From Azospirillum sp. B510 (GTDB lineage Bacteria > Pseudomonadota > Alphaproteobacteria > Azospirillales > Azospirillaceae), in NCBI RefSeq assembly GCF_000010725.1, contig NC_013854.1, positions 2,509,001 through 2,573,000 of the forward strand: a DNA stretch of 64,000 nucleotides, in the 5' to 3' direction. Under the pieces are notes generated by a model. It was not told where the DNA came from. It ran no database searches and saw nothing but the letters and a program-made list of their open reading frames with translations. This document shows, one piece after another, positions 52,543-61,130 of the stretch (positions are counted from its first letter, which is position 1; each line of letters begins with the position of its first letter). The translations under genes were made by a program, and so were the position numbers.

Positions 52543-53351
52543 GCGACGACATCGTCGAAGCCCTGGACTGGTGCGGTGAACCGGTGGATTGCTCCGCCTG
52601 CGCCCATCAGGACCGCCGGCTCGACCAGGATGCCGCCGCCCCTCCCCCCGGCGGCACTCTGCCCGGCCAGTGCCTGCCGCTGAAGGCCTGCGTCCAGGAC
52701 CGTTACGCCAAGCGCATCCAGCGCTTCTTCGAATGGAACCCGGATCTCGCCGCCGGTCATCTCGACCATCCCTATTTCGAGGTGCGGGCGAATGCCGCGC
52801 GCTTCGCCCCGATCTTCCAGCTTCCCCGCCTTATGGCCGACCCGGACGAGACGGTCCGCTCCGTCCTGGCCCGGCGGCTGCCGCGCCGGCTGCTGCTGAA
52901 GCTGCGCGACGACCCCGACCGCGAGGTGCGGATCGCCGTCGCCAGCCGGCTGGAGGATGCCGACCTCGCCCCGCTGATGCGCGACGCCGACTGTTCGGTG
53001 CGGCTGCGCGTGGTGCGGCGGATTCCCGACGGCATGCTGCCGGCGATGATGCATGACGAGGATCCGGAGGTGCGGGTGGAGGTCGCCCGCCGCCTCGCGA
53101 TGGATTGGCTGCCCAGCCTCGCCTGGGACGACAGCCCGCGGGTGCGGCTGGTGGTGGCGCAACGGCTGCCGACGTCGAAGCTGCATGTCCTGGTGCCGGA
53201 TCCCGACTGGATGGTCCGCCTCGCCGTCGCCGGGCGGATCGACTGCGGTCAGCTCGGCCCGTTGCTCGACGATCCGGAAGAGGAGGTGCGCGCCGTCGCC
53301 CGCCAGCGCGCCGCCGGCCTCACGATCGCCAACGACCTTCCACCCCTGTAG
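52539..53351 (+). CDS. LRV (leucine-rich repeat variant) protein with 4Fe-4S cluster
   Basis: The product has 270 residues. The N-terminal part has four cysteines that would bind a 4Fe-4S cluster (CGEPVDCSACAHQD and GQCLPLKACVQDRY). The rest is built of about seven LRV/HEAT-like repeats, for example DETVRSVLARRLPRRLLLKL, DREVRIAVASRLEDADLAPL and PEVRVEVARRLAMDWLPSLA. This is the fold of the Azotobacter LRV protein, also encoded in a nif region. The role is unknown; the FeS cluster and context suggest help in cofactor maturation or electron transfer. It is translationally coupled to the gene before it. Confidence 0.9.
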   Translation: MSDDIVEALDWCGEPVDCSACAHQDRRLDQDAAAPPPGGTLPGQCLPLKACVQDRYAKRIQRFFEWNPDLAAGHLDHPYFEVRANAARFAPIFQLPRLMADPDETVRSVLARRLPRRLLLKLRDDPDREVRIAVASRLEDADLAPLMRDADCSVRLRVVRRIPDGMLPAMMHDEDPEVRVEVARRLAMDWLPSLAWDDSPRVRLVVAQRLPTSKLHVLVPDPDWMVRLAVAGRIDCGQLGPLLDDPEEEVRAVARQRAAGLTIANDLPPL

Positions 53352-53381
53352 CGGCCCCTCGATGGACGGAGCACCAAGGCC

Positions 53382-53702
53382 ATGACACAGACAGCCGCCC
53401 CCTACCGCCGCGAACGCGCCCGCAGCGCCGAGGACGCCAACGAGCTGGTCGGCCCGCCGGTGCTGGAGCAGGGCTTCAAGGTCAAGGCGCTGCGCGACGT
53501 GCGCAATGACGGGACCTATCCCGGCCGCCCGGTCGGCGATTTCCTGATCCGCGAGGGCGATGTCGGCTATGTCATCTCCGTCGGGACCTATCTTCAGATG
53601 TACTACATCTATGCCGTTGATTTTTATGAGAAACGGGTGGTCGTCGGCATGCGTGCGCGCGAGCTGCGAGTGGTCGACGCCCATTGCAACGACCCTCAAT
53701 AA
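53382..53702 (+). CDS. nifZ: NifZ
   Basis: The 106-residue product has the NifZ pattern: EQGFKVKALRDVRNDGTYPG, then REGDVGYVISVGTYLQMYYI and the C-terminal strand YAVDFYEKRVVVGMRAREL. NifZ acts as a chaperone in forming the P-clusters of the MoFe protein. It starts 30 bases after the LRV gene. Confidence 0.9.
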   Translation: MTQTAAPYRRERARSAEDANELVGPPVLEQGFKVKALRDVRNDGTYPGRPVGDFLIREGDVGYVISVGTYLQMYYIYAVDFYEKRVVVGMRARELRVVDAHCNDPQ

Positions 53703-53735
53703 CCAGCTGATCCCCCACCGATAAGGAGCCTCGCG

Positions 53736-54041
53736 ATGTCCGACGTCGAAGCCGCCGCCAAGCCCGGTTTCATCCCGCCGCGCGAACCGCTGTATGACTG
53801 GGGCCTGCGGGTCACGGTGCGGGAGGATCTGTTCAACGACGGCAGCCATCCGCAGGTGCCGGACGGCGCGCTGCTGGCGCCCAGGGGTACGCCCGGCACC
53901 ATCGTCCGCGTCGGCCGCACCGAGGAGGGCAATCTGCCGGTCTATCTGGTGGAGTTCCCCGGCGGCACCGTCGTCGGCTGCCTGGAGGAGGAGATCGCCC
54001 CGGCCGACGGCTCGCGGCGCGGCGTGCCCGGAATGATGTGA
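53736..54041 (+). CDS. Second NifZ-family protein
   Basis: This 101-residue product is a diverged paralogue of the preceding one: PLYDWGLRVTVREDLFNDGS parallels the first part, and GTPGTIVRVGRTEEGNLPVY and LVEFPGGTVVGCLEEEI the rest. It would have a similar role in MoFe protein maturation. AAGGAG is at the correct distance from ATG 53736. Confidence 0.82.
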   Translation: MSDVEAAAKPGFIPPREPLYDWGLRVTVREDLFNDGSHPQVPDGALLAPRGTPGTIVRVGRTEEGNLPVYLVEFPGGTVVGCLEEEIAPADGSRRGVPGMM

Positions 54042-54056
54042 TTGGGGGGTGATGCG

Positions 54057-55208
54057 ATGACCATCTATCTCGACAACAACGCCACCACCGCCCTGGCCGC
54101 GGAAGTGCGCGAGGCGATGCTGCCGCTTCTGTTCGGGGAGTTCGCCAACCCGTCCAGCCCGCATTCCGCCGGCATGGCCGCCCGCCGCGCGGTGGGCGAG
54201 GCCAAGGCCCAGGTCGCCGCCTTGATCGGCGCCAAGCCGGCCGATCTGGTGATGACCGGCAGCGCCACCGAAGCGACCCACGCCGCCATCCTGGGCGCCC
54301 TGCGCGTGATCGAGGAGACCGACCACCGCCGCGACCATATCGTCACCACGGCGGTGGAGCATCCGGCGACGCTGGCCCTGTTCGACGATCTGCGCCAGCG
54401 CGGCTGGCGCGTCTCCATCCTGCCGGTGAACCGCGACGGCCTGCCCTCGCTGGTCGATCTGGCGGCGGAGGTGGCGGAGGACACCGCCCTGGTCTCCATG
54501 ATGTGGGCCAACAACGAGACCGGCGTGCTGATGCCGGTGGAGGGAGCGTCGGCGATCGCCCATGCCCATGGCGCGCTGTTCCACAGCGACGCGGTGCAGG
54601 CGGCGGGCCGGGTGCCGGTCGATTGCGGCATCGCCGATTACCTGACGCTGTCCGCCCACAAGATGCATGGACCGAAGGGCATCGGCGCGCTCTATCTCCG
54701 CAAGGGCGCCCCCTTCCACCCCCTGATCCACGGCCATCAGGAACGCCGCCGCCGTGGCGGGACGGAAAATGTTCCGGGCATCGTCGGCTTCGGCGCCGCA
54801 GCCTCGCTGGCATCGCTGTGGCTCGACGAGGCCGACCTGACCGCCTTCCTGCGCGACCGGCTGGAACAGGGCATCCTCGCCCGCTGGCCCGGCGCGGTGG
54901 TGAATGGCGGCGGTGCCCCCCGGCTGCCCAACACCAGCAACATCCGCTTCGCCGACAGCCGGGGACATCCGGTCGATGCGGAGGAACTGCTGATGCGGCT
55001 GGACCGCGCCGGCATCGCCGTGTCGATGGGGGCGGCCTGCTCCTCCGGCGGCAACGAGCCGAGCCATGTGCTGACCGCCATGGGGCTGACCGGCGCCCAG
55101 GCTTCGGCCAGCCTGCGTTTCTCGCTGAGCCGCTACACCACCGCGGCGGAGGTGGACGCCGTCCTGTCGGAGCTGCCGGCCCTGCACGCCCGGCTGGTCG
55201 CCGCCTAA
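54057..55208 (+). CDS. nifS: NifS-like cysteine desulfurase
   Basis: The protein has 383 residues from ATG 54057. It supplies sulfur for nif FeS clusters from cysteine. The N-terminus (MTIYLDNNATTALAAEVREA), the PLP-binding Lys of LSAHKMHGPKGIGALYLRKG and the catalytic Cys of SMGAACSSGGNEPSHVL are all present. The short SSGGNEPSHVL loop marks the IscS/NifS group. It is the only cysteine desulfurase in view, so the assignment as the nif-specific enzyme rests on its place in the operon. Confidence 0.92.
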   Translation: MTIYLDNNATTALAAEVREAMLPLLFGEFANPSSPHSAGMAARRAVGEAKAQVAALIGAKPADLVMTGSATEATHAAILGALRVIEETDHRRDHIVTTAVEHPATLALFDDLRQRGWRVSILPVNRDGLPSLVDLAAEVAEDTALVSMMWANNETGVLMPVEGASAIAHAHGALFHSDAVQAAGRVPVDCGIADYLTLSAHKMHGPKGIGALYLRKGAPFHPLIHGHQERRRRGGTENVPGIVGFGAAASLASLWLDEADLTAFLRDRLEQGILARWPGAVVNGGGAPRLPNTSNIRFADSRGHPVDAEELLMRLDRAGIAVSMGAACSSGGNEPSHVLTAMGLTGAQASASLRFSLSRYTTAAEVDAVLSELPALHARLVAA

Positions 55209-55244
55209 AAAATACAATCAAAACAAAAGGATGGAGTGTCAGCG

Positions 55245-55454
55245 ATGAAGGTGATGATCCGCAAGGCGTCCGAGCGATACACGATCTACGTCGCCAAGAA
55301 GGACCTGGAGGAGCCCATCGTCGAGATGGAACATCCGGGCCTGTGGGGCGGCTGGGTCAAGGTCGCCAATGGCTGGACGCTCGACCTGCCGGAAATGCCG
55401 GCGGACACCCGCCTGCCGATCACCGTCGAAGCGAAGAAACGCGGAACGGAGTGA
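55245..55454 (+). CDS. nifT: NifT/FixU protein
   Basis: This 69-residue product matches NifT: MKVMIRKASERYTIYVAKKD, EEPIVEMEHPGLWGGWVKVA and the end NGWTLDLPEMPADTRLPITV. Its function is unknown and mutants often have little effect. GGAG is eight bases upstream. Confidence 0.93.
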   Translation: MKVMIRKASERYTIYVAKKDLEEPIVEMEHPGLWGGWVKVANGWTLDLPEMPADTRLPITVEAKKRGTE

Positions 55455-55459
55455 CGCCC

Positions 55460-55744
55460 ATGCCCCTGTCGCCCGAACGCATCGACGGCATCGCCACGCT
55501 CGCCGGCCGGCTGTTCGCCGGCGGCGGCGGGCTCGACGCCGTGGTCCGCGCTGTCCGCGAGGCCAACCCGGACCTGAAGACCGTCACCGGCGCCATGGCC
55601 GCGGTGATGGCCGAGGATCCCTTCCGGGAGGAGGCGGGTTTCGACCTGCATCTGGTCGACGGCAACAACCACTGCTGGCTCATCACCGACAAGCCGGAAC
55701 TTGCCACCGGCGTCGTGATCGCCCAACGGGACGAGGACGAATGA
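55460..55744 (+). CDS. Small nif-operon protein of unknown function
   Basis: The 94-residue product from ATG 55460 starts with a helical region (SPERIDGIATLAGRLFAGGG, then GLDAVVRAVREANPDLKTVT) and ends with a strand-rich part (GFDLHLVDGNNHCWLITDKP). A GTG at 55451 would overlap the nifT stop. I do not recognise a named family. The stop abuts the next start without a gap, so it is coupled to the DegT homologue. Confidence 0.78.
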   Translation: MPLSPERIDGIATLAGRLFAGGGGLDAVVRAVREANPDLKTVTGAMAAVMAEDPFREEAGFDLHLVDGNNHCWLITDKPELATGVVIAQRDEDE

Positions 55745-56971
55745 ATGAGCGAGGCCGCCGCGGTTCTGCATCAGCCCTCCCCCGCCGATGAGGAGGAGAT
55801 CGACGACTATATCCCCCTGACCGACCCCGACCTGTCCGCCGCCGAGGTCGAGATGCTGGGCCGGCTGCTGTCCTCCGGCTCCTTGAGCGACGGGCGGATG
55901 GTGCGGGCGTTCGAGGACGCCTTCGCCGCCTATGTCGGGCGCGAGCATGCGGTGGCGGTCTCCAGCGGCACGATGGCGACGCTGCTGATGCTGAAGGGCG
56001 CCGGCATCGGCGAGGGGGACGAGGTGCTGTGCAGCCCCTTCGGCTGGCATCAGGTCCAGCATGCGGTGGCGCTGTCCGGCGCCACGCCGGTGCTGGTCGA
56101 CATCGATTACTGGCAGCACACCATCAATCCGGAGAAGGCGGCGGCGCTGGTCACGCCGAAGACGAAGGCGATCCTGGCCGCCAACGTCAACGGCCACCCG
56201 GCCCATTGGGACGAGCTGCGCGCCCTGGCCGACGCCGAGGGACTGATCCTGCTGGAGGATTCGACGGAGGCCATCGGCTCCACCTACAAGGGACGGATGG
56301 TCGGCACCTTCGGCGACGCCGCGGTCTTCGATTTCTCCGAACCCGGCGTGCTGCTGGCCGGCGAGGGCGGCATGATCGTCACCGACGACCGCGACCTCGC
56401 CCACCGGCTGCGCTACATGCGCCGGCGCGAGACCGCGCACCGCAACACCGTGGTCATCACCCGCACCCTGCCCTGGCAGGCGGGGATGAGCGACCTGAAC
56501 GCGGCGCTCGCCCTGGTGCAGTTGAAACGCCTGCCGGAAATCCTGACCCGCCGCAACCTGGTCATCGCCTATTACGACGCGGCGATGGCGAGCTTCGAGG
56601 GGATCAAGCCGCCCTATCGCGGGCCGGGGGCCGAGGTCGTCAACCCGATGGTCTATTGCGTCCATCTCGGCACCCGCTTCAGCGCGTCGGGGCGACGGTC
56701 GATCATCGAGGATCTGGACACCCACGACATCGACGCCAGCGACTACGGCCAGCCGCTGCACACCCAGCAATATTACATCGAGGCGCTCGGCGAGGCCCTG
56801 GGCGAACGGCGGGCCGGGCGCGGCAGCTGCCCGGTCTGCACCAAGACGGCGGACCGCGTGCTGGCCCTGCCGCTGCACCGCAAGATCACCCGCGATCAGG
56901 TCGCCTTCATCGTCGAAACGCTGAAGGACGCCAGCGTCAACACCGGCGCCGGCGCCGCGATCTATCTGTGA
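55745..56971 (+). CDS. DegT/DnrJ/EryC1/StrS-type homologue lacking the PLP lysine
   Basis: The product has 408 residues and the whole fold of the DegT sugar aminotransferase family: an N-terminal acceptor region (DYIPLTDPDLSAAEVEMLGR), AVSSGTMATLLMLKGAGIGE, and EDSTEAIGSTYKGRMVGTFG with the Asp that contacts the pyridine ring. At the place of the Schiff-base lysine relatives read FxxxKNLxxGEGG; here it is VFDFSEPGVLLAGEGGMIV, with Gly201 where Lys is expected. A transaminase reaction of the standard type is therefore unlikely. It sits in the nifB operon between a small gene and a SIR2-like gene, with no sugar genes around. The C-terminal part has a GSCPVCTKTAD cysteine pair. It may be a non-catalytic or changed-function protein. 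Confidence 0.85.
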   Translation: MSEAAAVLHQPSPADEEEIDDYIPLTDPDLSAAEVEMLGRLLSSGSLSDGRMVRAFEDAFAAYVGREHAVAVSSGTMATLLMLKGAGIGEGDEVLCSPFGWHQVQHAVALSGATPVLVDIDYWQHTINPEKAAALVTPKTKAILAANVNGHPAHWDELRALADAEGLILLEDSTEAIGSTYKGRMVGTFGDAAVFDFSEPGVLLAGEGGMIVTDDRDLAHRLRYMRRRETAHRNTVVITRTLPWQAGMSDLNAALALVQLKRLPEILTRRNLVIAYYDAAMASFEGIKPPYRGPGAEVVNPMVYCVHLGTRFSASGRRSIIEDLDTHDIDASDYGQPLHTQQYYIEALGEALGERRAGRGSCPVCTKTADRVLALPLHRKITRDQVAFIVETLKDASVNTGAGAAIYL

Positions 56972-56994
56972 AGCCCCGAAGGGAAGAGGCCCCC

Positions 56995-57882
56995 ATGACC
57001 GTCACCACACTCGCACCCGAGTCCGACTCCGTCACGGTGACGGACGCCGCCGCGGCATTGGCCGACATCGCCACGGCGCTGGCGGCCCGGCAGGTGGTGC
57101 CCTATCTCGGCCCCGGCGCCTTCGACCTGCTGCCGCCCGACCAGTGCCCGATCCCGCGCAACTCGGCGGAGCTGGTACAGCGCCTGAACGCCAAGGTCGC
57201 CGCCCCCGGCCGCATCCGCGCCAACCTGACTGCCGTCGCCCAGTTCATCGAGACCCGCAAGCACCGCAAGACGCTGGAGATCCTCCTCAACGAGATCTTC
57301 CGGCAGACGGTGCCGCCGACCCCGGCGCATGCCCTGCTGGCGGCGATCCCGGCTCCGCCGCTGTTGGTCGATGTCTGGTACGACGCCGTACTGGACGGCC
57401 TGCTGAGCGCCGACGCCGGCCGGAGCTGGGGCCAGATCCAGGGGGTGTCGCACCCGCAATCGACCGGCGAATGGGTGCGCTACTACGCCCCCGACGGCAG
57501 CGAGGCGACGGCGGAGGCGGCGGCCGCCTGGGACAGCGTGCTGTACAAACCGTCTGGCGCGGTGACGCCGGCCGGAAACTATCTGATCTCCGACAGCGAC
57601 TATGTCGAGATCCTGACGGAGATCGACATCCAGACCCCGATCCCCGCCATCGTCCAGGAGCGCCGCGCCGGCCGCCATTTCCTGTTCCTGGGCTGCCGCT
57701 TCGACCATGAGATCCAGCGCACCTTCGCCCGGCAGATCGCCAAGCGCTCCTCCGGCAGCCATTGGGCGGTGATCCCCGGCGAGTTGTCGAAGAACGAGGC
57801 GCGCTTCCTGGCGCTGCACGGGATCAGGCGGATCGACATGCCGCTGGACCAGGCGGTGGAGGAACTGCGGGCGCGGGTGTGA
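56995..57882 (+). CDS. SIR2-like (SIR2_2 type) domain protein of the nif operon
   Basis: This 295-residue soluble protein has the overall pattern of SIR2-like domains: an N-terminal nucleotide loop (ALAARQVVPYLGPGAFDLLP, residues 29 to 48), a central strand (LLVDVWYDAVLDGLL), a region like the substrate loop (KPSGAVTPAGNYLISDSDYV) and a C-terminal strand (GRHFLFLGCRFDHEIQRTFA). In active SIR2-type NADases the central strand has Asn (TNYD) and the loop a His (HG); here they appear to be Trp128 and Ser187. Binding of NAD or a related ligand may be kept and catalysis lost. It is the last gene of the operon, 23 bases after the DegT homologue, with GGGAAGAGG upstream. The family call is by eye. 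Confidence 0.7.
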   Translation: MTVTTLAPESDSVTVTDAAAALADIATALAARQVVPYLGPGAFDLLPPDQCPIPRNSAELVQRLNAKVAAPGRIRANLTAVAQFIETRKHRKTLEILLNEIFRQTVPPTPAHALLAAIPAPPLLVDVWYDAVLDGLLSADAGRSWGQIQGVSHPQSTGEWVRYYAPDGSEATAEAAAAWDSVLYKPSGAVTPAGNYLISDSDYVEILTEIDIQTPIPAIVQERRAGRHFLFLGCRFDHEIQRTFARQIAKRSSGSHWAVIPGELSKNEARFLALHGIRRIDMPLDQAVEELRARV

Positions 57883-57919
57883 GGGGGGCCTGACGCCGAC
57901 AGGCTCCCGGTTGCGGTCC

Positions 57920-58573
57920 TCAGAGGAAGGGCAGCGGCAGGATCAGGGTGAAACCGTCCGCCGCCATCAGCACGCCGGCCGCCGCCAGCCCGCGGCTGAC
58001 CCACAGGATGAAGCCCTTGTTGGTGATGGCGAAGACCGACGCCAGCACGATGGCGAGCTGGAGCATGCCCTCGGCGAAGTCGAAATAGGGATCCTGCGCC
58101 GCAGCATGGTCGCGCCGCAGCTCCGCCGCCTTGGCCTTGGCCAGCAGATCCTTGCGGCTGTTCTTGCCCTCGTCGGACTCCATGCGGTCGGCCATCAGGC
58201 GGTATTCGGCGGAGCGCTGCACCGCCTTGGCCTGCGCCTCGGGCGGCATGCCGGCCGACAGCAGCTCGATCTCGTCGGCGGCGACCCGCAGGCTGATCTG
58301 GCGCTGGGTCTTGGCCTGGTAATAGGCGAAGCTGTCCGACGCCTCGATGGCGCTGGCCATCAGCTCCTTGCCGGCGTTGGAACCGGCGACGCTGACGATG
58401 GCGAGCACCGCCGCCAGAACGGAGATGTAGATGGCGGTCGAGGTCTTCAGCCCGATCCCGCCCTCCTCGCCATCGGGATGTTGGGCATGCTCGGATCCAT
58501 GCCGGGCCTTGTGCTTGGCCCGCTCGCGCTCGTGGGTTTCGTCGATCAGGTCCTTGACCTCGGCCGCGTCCAT
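57920..58573 (-). CDS. DUF4337-type membrane protein
   Basis: The 217-residue product has a charged N-terminal helix (MDAAEVKDLIDETHERERAK), one membrane segment (TAIYISVLAAVLAIVSVAGS) and a periplasmic or cytosolic coiled region (DSFAYYQAKTQRQISLRVAA). Two closely placed membrane segments are near the C-terminus (FAEGMLQLAIVLASVFAITN and WVSRGLAAAGVLMAADGFTL). The DSFAYYQAK segment is typical of DUF4337 proteins, which have no known role. It converges on the nif operon and ends 37 bases from it. Confidence 0.8.
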   Translation of the reverse strand: MDAAEVKDLIDETHERERAKHKARHGSEHAQHPDGEEGGIGLKTSTAIYISVLAAVLAIVSVAGSNAGKELMASAIEASDSFAYYQAKTQRQISLRVAADEIELLSAGMPPEAQAKAVQRSAEYRLMADRMESDEGKNSRKDLLAKAKAAELRRDHAAAQDPYFDFAEGMLQLAIVLASVFAITNKGFILWVSRGLAAAGVLMAADGFTLILPLPFL

Positions 58574-58737
58574 GCTTCGCTCATCCTCCGCTCTACCCTC
58601 CGCCGAAGGGCGGATGACGGAAGAGGTAGCGAAACACGCGGCGTTGGAAAAGCCCCCCATAGGTCCAAAGCGGCGCTGCGCGCCCGAATGTCCCGCATGC
58701 CGACATTCGCCCCTTTCAAGGGCGCCCGGTTCGGGCT

Positions 58738-59316
58738 ATGTCAGGGAGCATGAACCAGTTCGCACGTCTGGCGATCGAGGCTGGCCCGCTCGCCGCCTTC
58801 TTCGTCGCCAATTCGCAGGCCGGCATCATGACCGGCACCGCGGTCTTCATGGTCGCCATCACCATCGCGCTGGCGGTGTCCTGGCGGCTGGAGCGCCGGA
58901 TCCCGATCATGCCGGTGGTCGGCGCCGGCTTCGTGCTGCTGTTCGGCGGCCTGACCCTGTGGTTGCAGGACGACCTGTTCATCAAGATCAAGCCGACCCT
59001 GGTGAACCTGCTCTTCGCCGTCGTGCTGTTCGTCGCCCACGCGACGCGGCGCAATGTGATGAAGCGCCTGCTGGGCACGGTGCTGAACCTGTCGGAGGAC
59101 GGGTGGCGCACGCTGAGCATCCGCTGGGCCTGGTTCTTCCTGCTGCTGGCGGTGCTGAACGAGCTGGTGTGGCGGAATGTCTCCACCGACATGTGGGTCA
59201 ACTTCAAGGTGTTCGGCATCATGCCGCTGACCCTGGTCTTCAGCGCCTTCCAGGCCCCCCTGATCATGCGCCATCAGGTGCCGGAGGAGCCGGCGCGGAG
59301 CGGCCCGGCCGCCTGA
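58738..59316 (+). CDS. YciB/IspZ-family inner membrane protein (septation protein A)
   Basis: This 192-residue protein has five hydrophobic segments with the family pattern: IEAGPLAAFFVANSQAGIMT, WRLERRIPIMPVVGAGFVLL and DLFIKIKPTLVNLLFAVVLF. NLSEDGWRTLSIRWAWFF and VFGIMPLTLVFSAFQAPLIM follow in the usual order. It takes part in envelope and septum maintenance in enterobacteria. ATG 58750 is the alternative start and better fits homologues, but AGGGAG would be too close to it. Confidence 0.9.
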   Translation: MSGSMNQFARLAIEAGPLAAFFVANSQAGIMTGTAVFMVAITIALAVSWRLERRIPIMPVVGAGFVLLFGGLTLWLQDDLFIKIKPTLVNLLFAVVLFVAHATRRNVMKRLLGTVLNLSEDGWRTLSIRWAWFFLLLAVLNELVWRNVSTDMWVNFKVFGIMPLTLVFSAFQAPLIMRHQVPEEPARSGPAA

Positions 59317-59435
59317 AGGCGGTGGCTTTGTCACAGCCCTCCGACCGCGCCCACTTGTGCGGCGCGGAAGAGGCACTCACATTGGTGGCGGCCGCGACGT
59401 CGTCCGCTCCGACCGAATCTCAGAGGTATTGATCG

Positions 59436-59732
59436 ATGGGCAGTTTCAGCATCTGGCACTGGTTGATCGTTCTGGTCATCGTGCTTCTCCTGTTCGGCGC
59501 CGGCAAGCTGCCCAGTGTGATGGGCGACATCGCCAAGGGCGTGAAGGCGTTCAAGGCCGGCCTGAAGGACGAGGAGGCGGCCCAAGCGCCACCCCAGGCT
59601 CCGGCCCAGACCGCGGCCCAGCCCTCCCCTGCCGCGATCGACCCGGCGCCGACCCAGCCCGTCGCGGCTCAGTCCACCCCGGCCCACCCCACCGCCCAGC
59701 CGGGCGACCCGGCCAAGCCCACCCAGGGCTGA
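59436..59732 (+). CDS. tatA: TatA, twin-arginine translocation subunit
   Basis: The 98-residue product has the TatA layout: a short membrane helix ([20 protein letters not shown]), the [20 protein letters not shown] hinge and amphipathic helix, then a Pro/Ala-rich tail. TatA forms the protein-conducting part of the Tat pathway. tatB and tatC are not seen next to it. It begins 120 bases after the YciB-like gene. Confidence 0.92.
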   Translation: MGSFSIWHWLIVLVIVLLLFGAGKLPSVMGDIAKGVKAFKAGLKDEEAAQAPPQAPAQTAAQPSPAAIDPAPTQPVAAQSTPAHPTAQPGDPAKPTQG

Positions 59733-59976
59733 CCTTCCTTCCCTTGCGCCGCCCGCCGGCCGGATGTGACCCGCATGGCGGTTTGATGGGGCGGCGAAAT
59801 ACGATAAGGAGAAGGGGCTTTCCGCGTCCGGTCCGTTTCCCGCGGTCCCGGTGACCGGAAGGCCCCTTTTCCGCATCCAGCCGGCCCGCATGACGGGCAA
59901 GCGCAGGTCGATCGTGACGCTCCAGCCACCGCCCCGGCGGGTCCCCTCCCTGACGACACCGACATCCAAGGACGAG

Positions 59977-61065
59977 ATGAAGGCCAACGGCTCATCCCCC
60001 GAGACTCCGCCGCCGGAGAACGAGGACATCGCCAAGCTGCTTCGCGCCTTGAACGAGGATCTGCGGGCGGACCCGCAGGATGACGACGCGGAGTATGAGG
60101 AGGAGGAGCCGGCGAGAAGCGGCCTGCCGCTTGGCAAGATCGCGCTCGCCCTGCTGGCCGCCGGCGGCATCGCCGTCGCCGTGGTGTATTTCGGATCGGG
60201 TGACTCCGCCCCGGTGACCACCGCCTCCAACGGCGCCGCCAACAGCGCGGCACCGATGGTGCCGGCGCCGGCCATCACCCGCGCCCCCTCCGCTTCGGCG
60301 CCCGCCAATCAGGCGGCGACCCCGGCTCCCGCCACCGGGAGCCTGCCGGCGCCGGTCACCACGTCGCCGGCCACCACCTCCGGGACCGCCGCGTCACAGC
60401 CGGTTCAAACCTCACCGTCCACGGCCCCCCCGGCGCCGCCGCCTCCGGTCGCCGCCGTGCCGCCAAGCCCGCCGCCGGTCCTGAAGATGCCGGAACCGCC
60501 GGCCGTGCCGGCAACCGCCCCCGCCGCGGCACCCAAGCCGCGCGTCACCGCCCAGCCCGAAAGCGGCGCTTCCGCCGGAGCGGCCGTTCAGAAGCCGGAG
60601 GCCCCCAAGGCCGAAGCCGCCAAGCCGGAACAGCCGACAACGGGCACGGCGGCGGACACCGGATCGCTGCAAGCGATGCTGGCCCCGCCCAAGGACGCCG
60701 CCCGGGAGACCGCCAAACGCCCGCCCGCCACGACACCCCCGGCCGCCTCCGGCACCGGCGAGTCGAAGCCCGCCGCGAAGGCCGCCACTTCGACGCCGGC
60801 CCCGGCGCCGTCGGCCCCGGCGCCGGCCGGACGCTATACCGTGCAGGTCGGCAGCTTCTCGGTGACGGCGAACGCCGATTCGCTGCTGCAACGGTTGCAG
60901 GGCAACGGTTTCCAGGCCTACACGGTGGATTGGACGGACGGTTCCAACCGGTCCTGGCGCGCCGTGCGCGTCGGCGGTTTCACCGATGCGGCCGCGGCCA
61001 AGCGCGAAGCGGAGCAATTGAAATCCAAGATGGGTCTCAGCCCCGTCGTCGTGACCACGCGCTGA
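59977..61065 (+). CDS. SPOR-domain membrane protein
   Basis: The product of 362 residues starts at ATG 59977 with AAGG five bases upstream. It has an acidic cytoplasmic start (LLRALNEDLRADPQDDDAEY), one membrane segment (LGKIALALLAAGGIAVAVVY) and a long Pro/Ala-rich region. The C-terminal SPOR domain (RYTVQVGSFSVTANADSLLQ to KSKMGLSPVVVTTR) binds denuded peptidoglycan at division sites. This FtsN-like shape suggests a role in division or envelope growth. No amidase or synthase motif is present. A terminator follows. Confidence 0.85.
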   Translation: MKANGSSPETPPPENEDIAKLLRALNEDLRADPQDDDAEYEEEEPARSGLPLGKIALALLAAGGIAVAVVYFGSGDSAPVTTASNGAANSAAPMVPAPAITRAPSASAPANQAATPAPATGSLPAPVTTSPATTSGTAASQPVQTSPSTAPPAPPPPVAAVPPSPPPVLKMPEPPAVPATAPAAAPKPRVTAQPESGASAGAAVQKPEAPKAEAAKPEQPTTGTAADTGSLQAMLAPPKDAARETAKRPPATTPPAASGTGESKPAAKAATSTPAPAPSAPAPAGRYTVQVGSFSVTANADSLLQRLQGNGFQAYTVDWTDGSNRSWRAVRVGGFTDAAAAKREAEQLKSKMGLSPVVVTTR

Positions 61066-61130
61066 CCGCCGCGGGACCGGCGCCGGCATAGGGCCGGTCC
61101 CGATCCCTGCGACATCGTGTCATCCGAACG

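Noticed and set aside
59331..60308. Minus-strand frame opposite tatA and the SPOR-domain gene
   Set aside because: Gly/Arg repeats arise from the Pro/Ala-rich sense sequence; tatA and SPOR motifs are clear on the plus strand.
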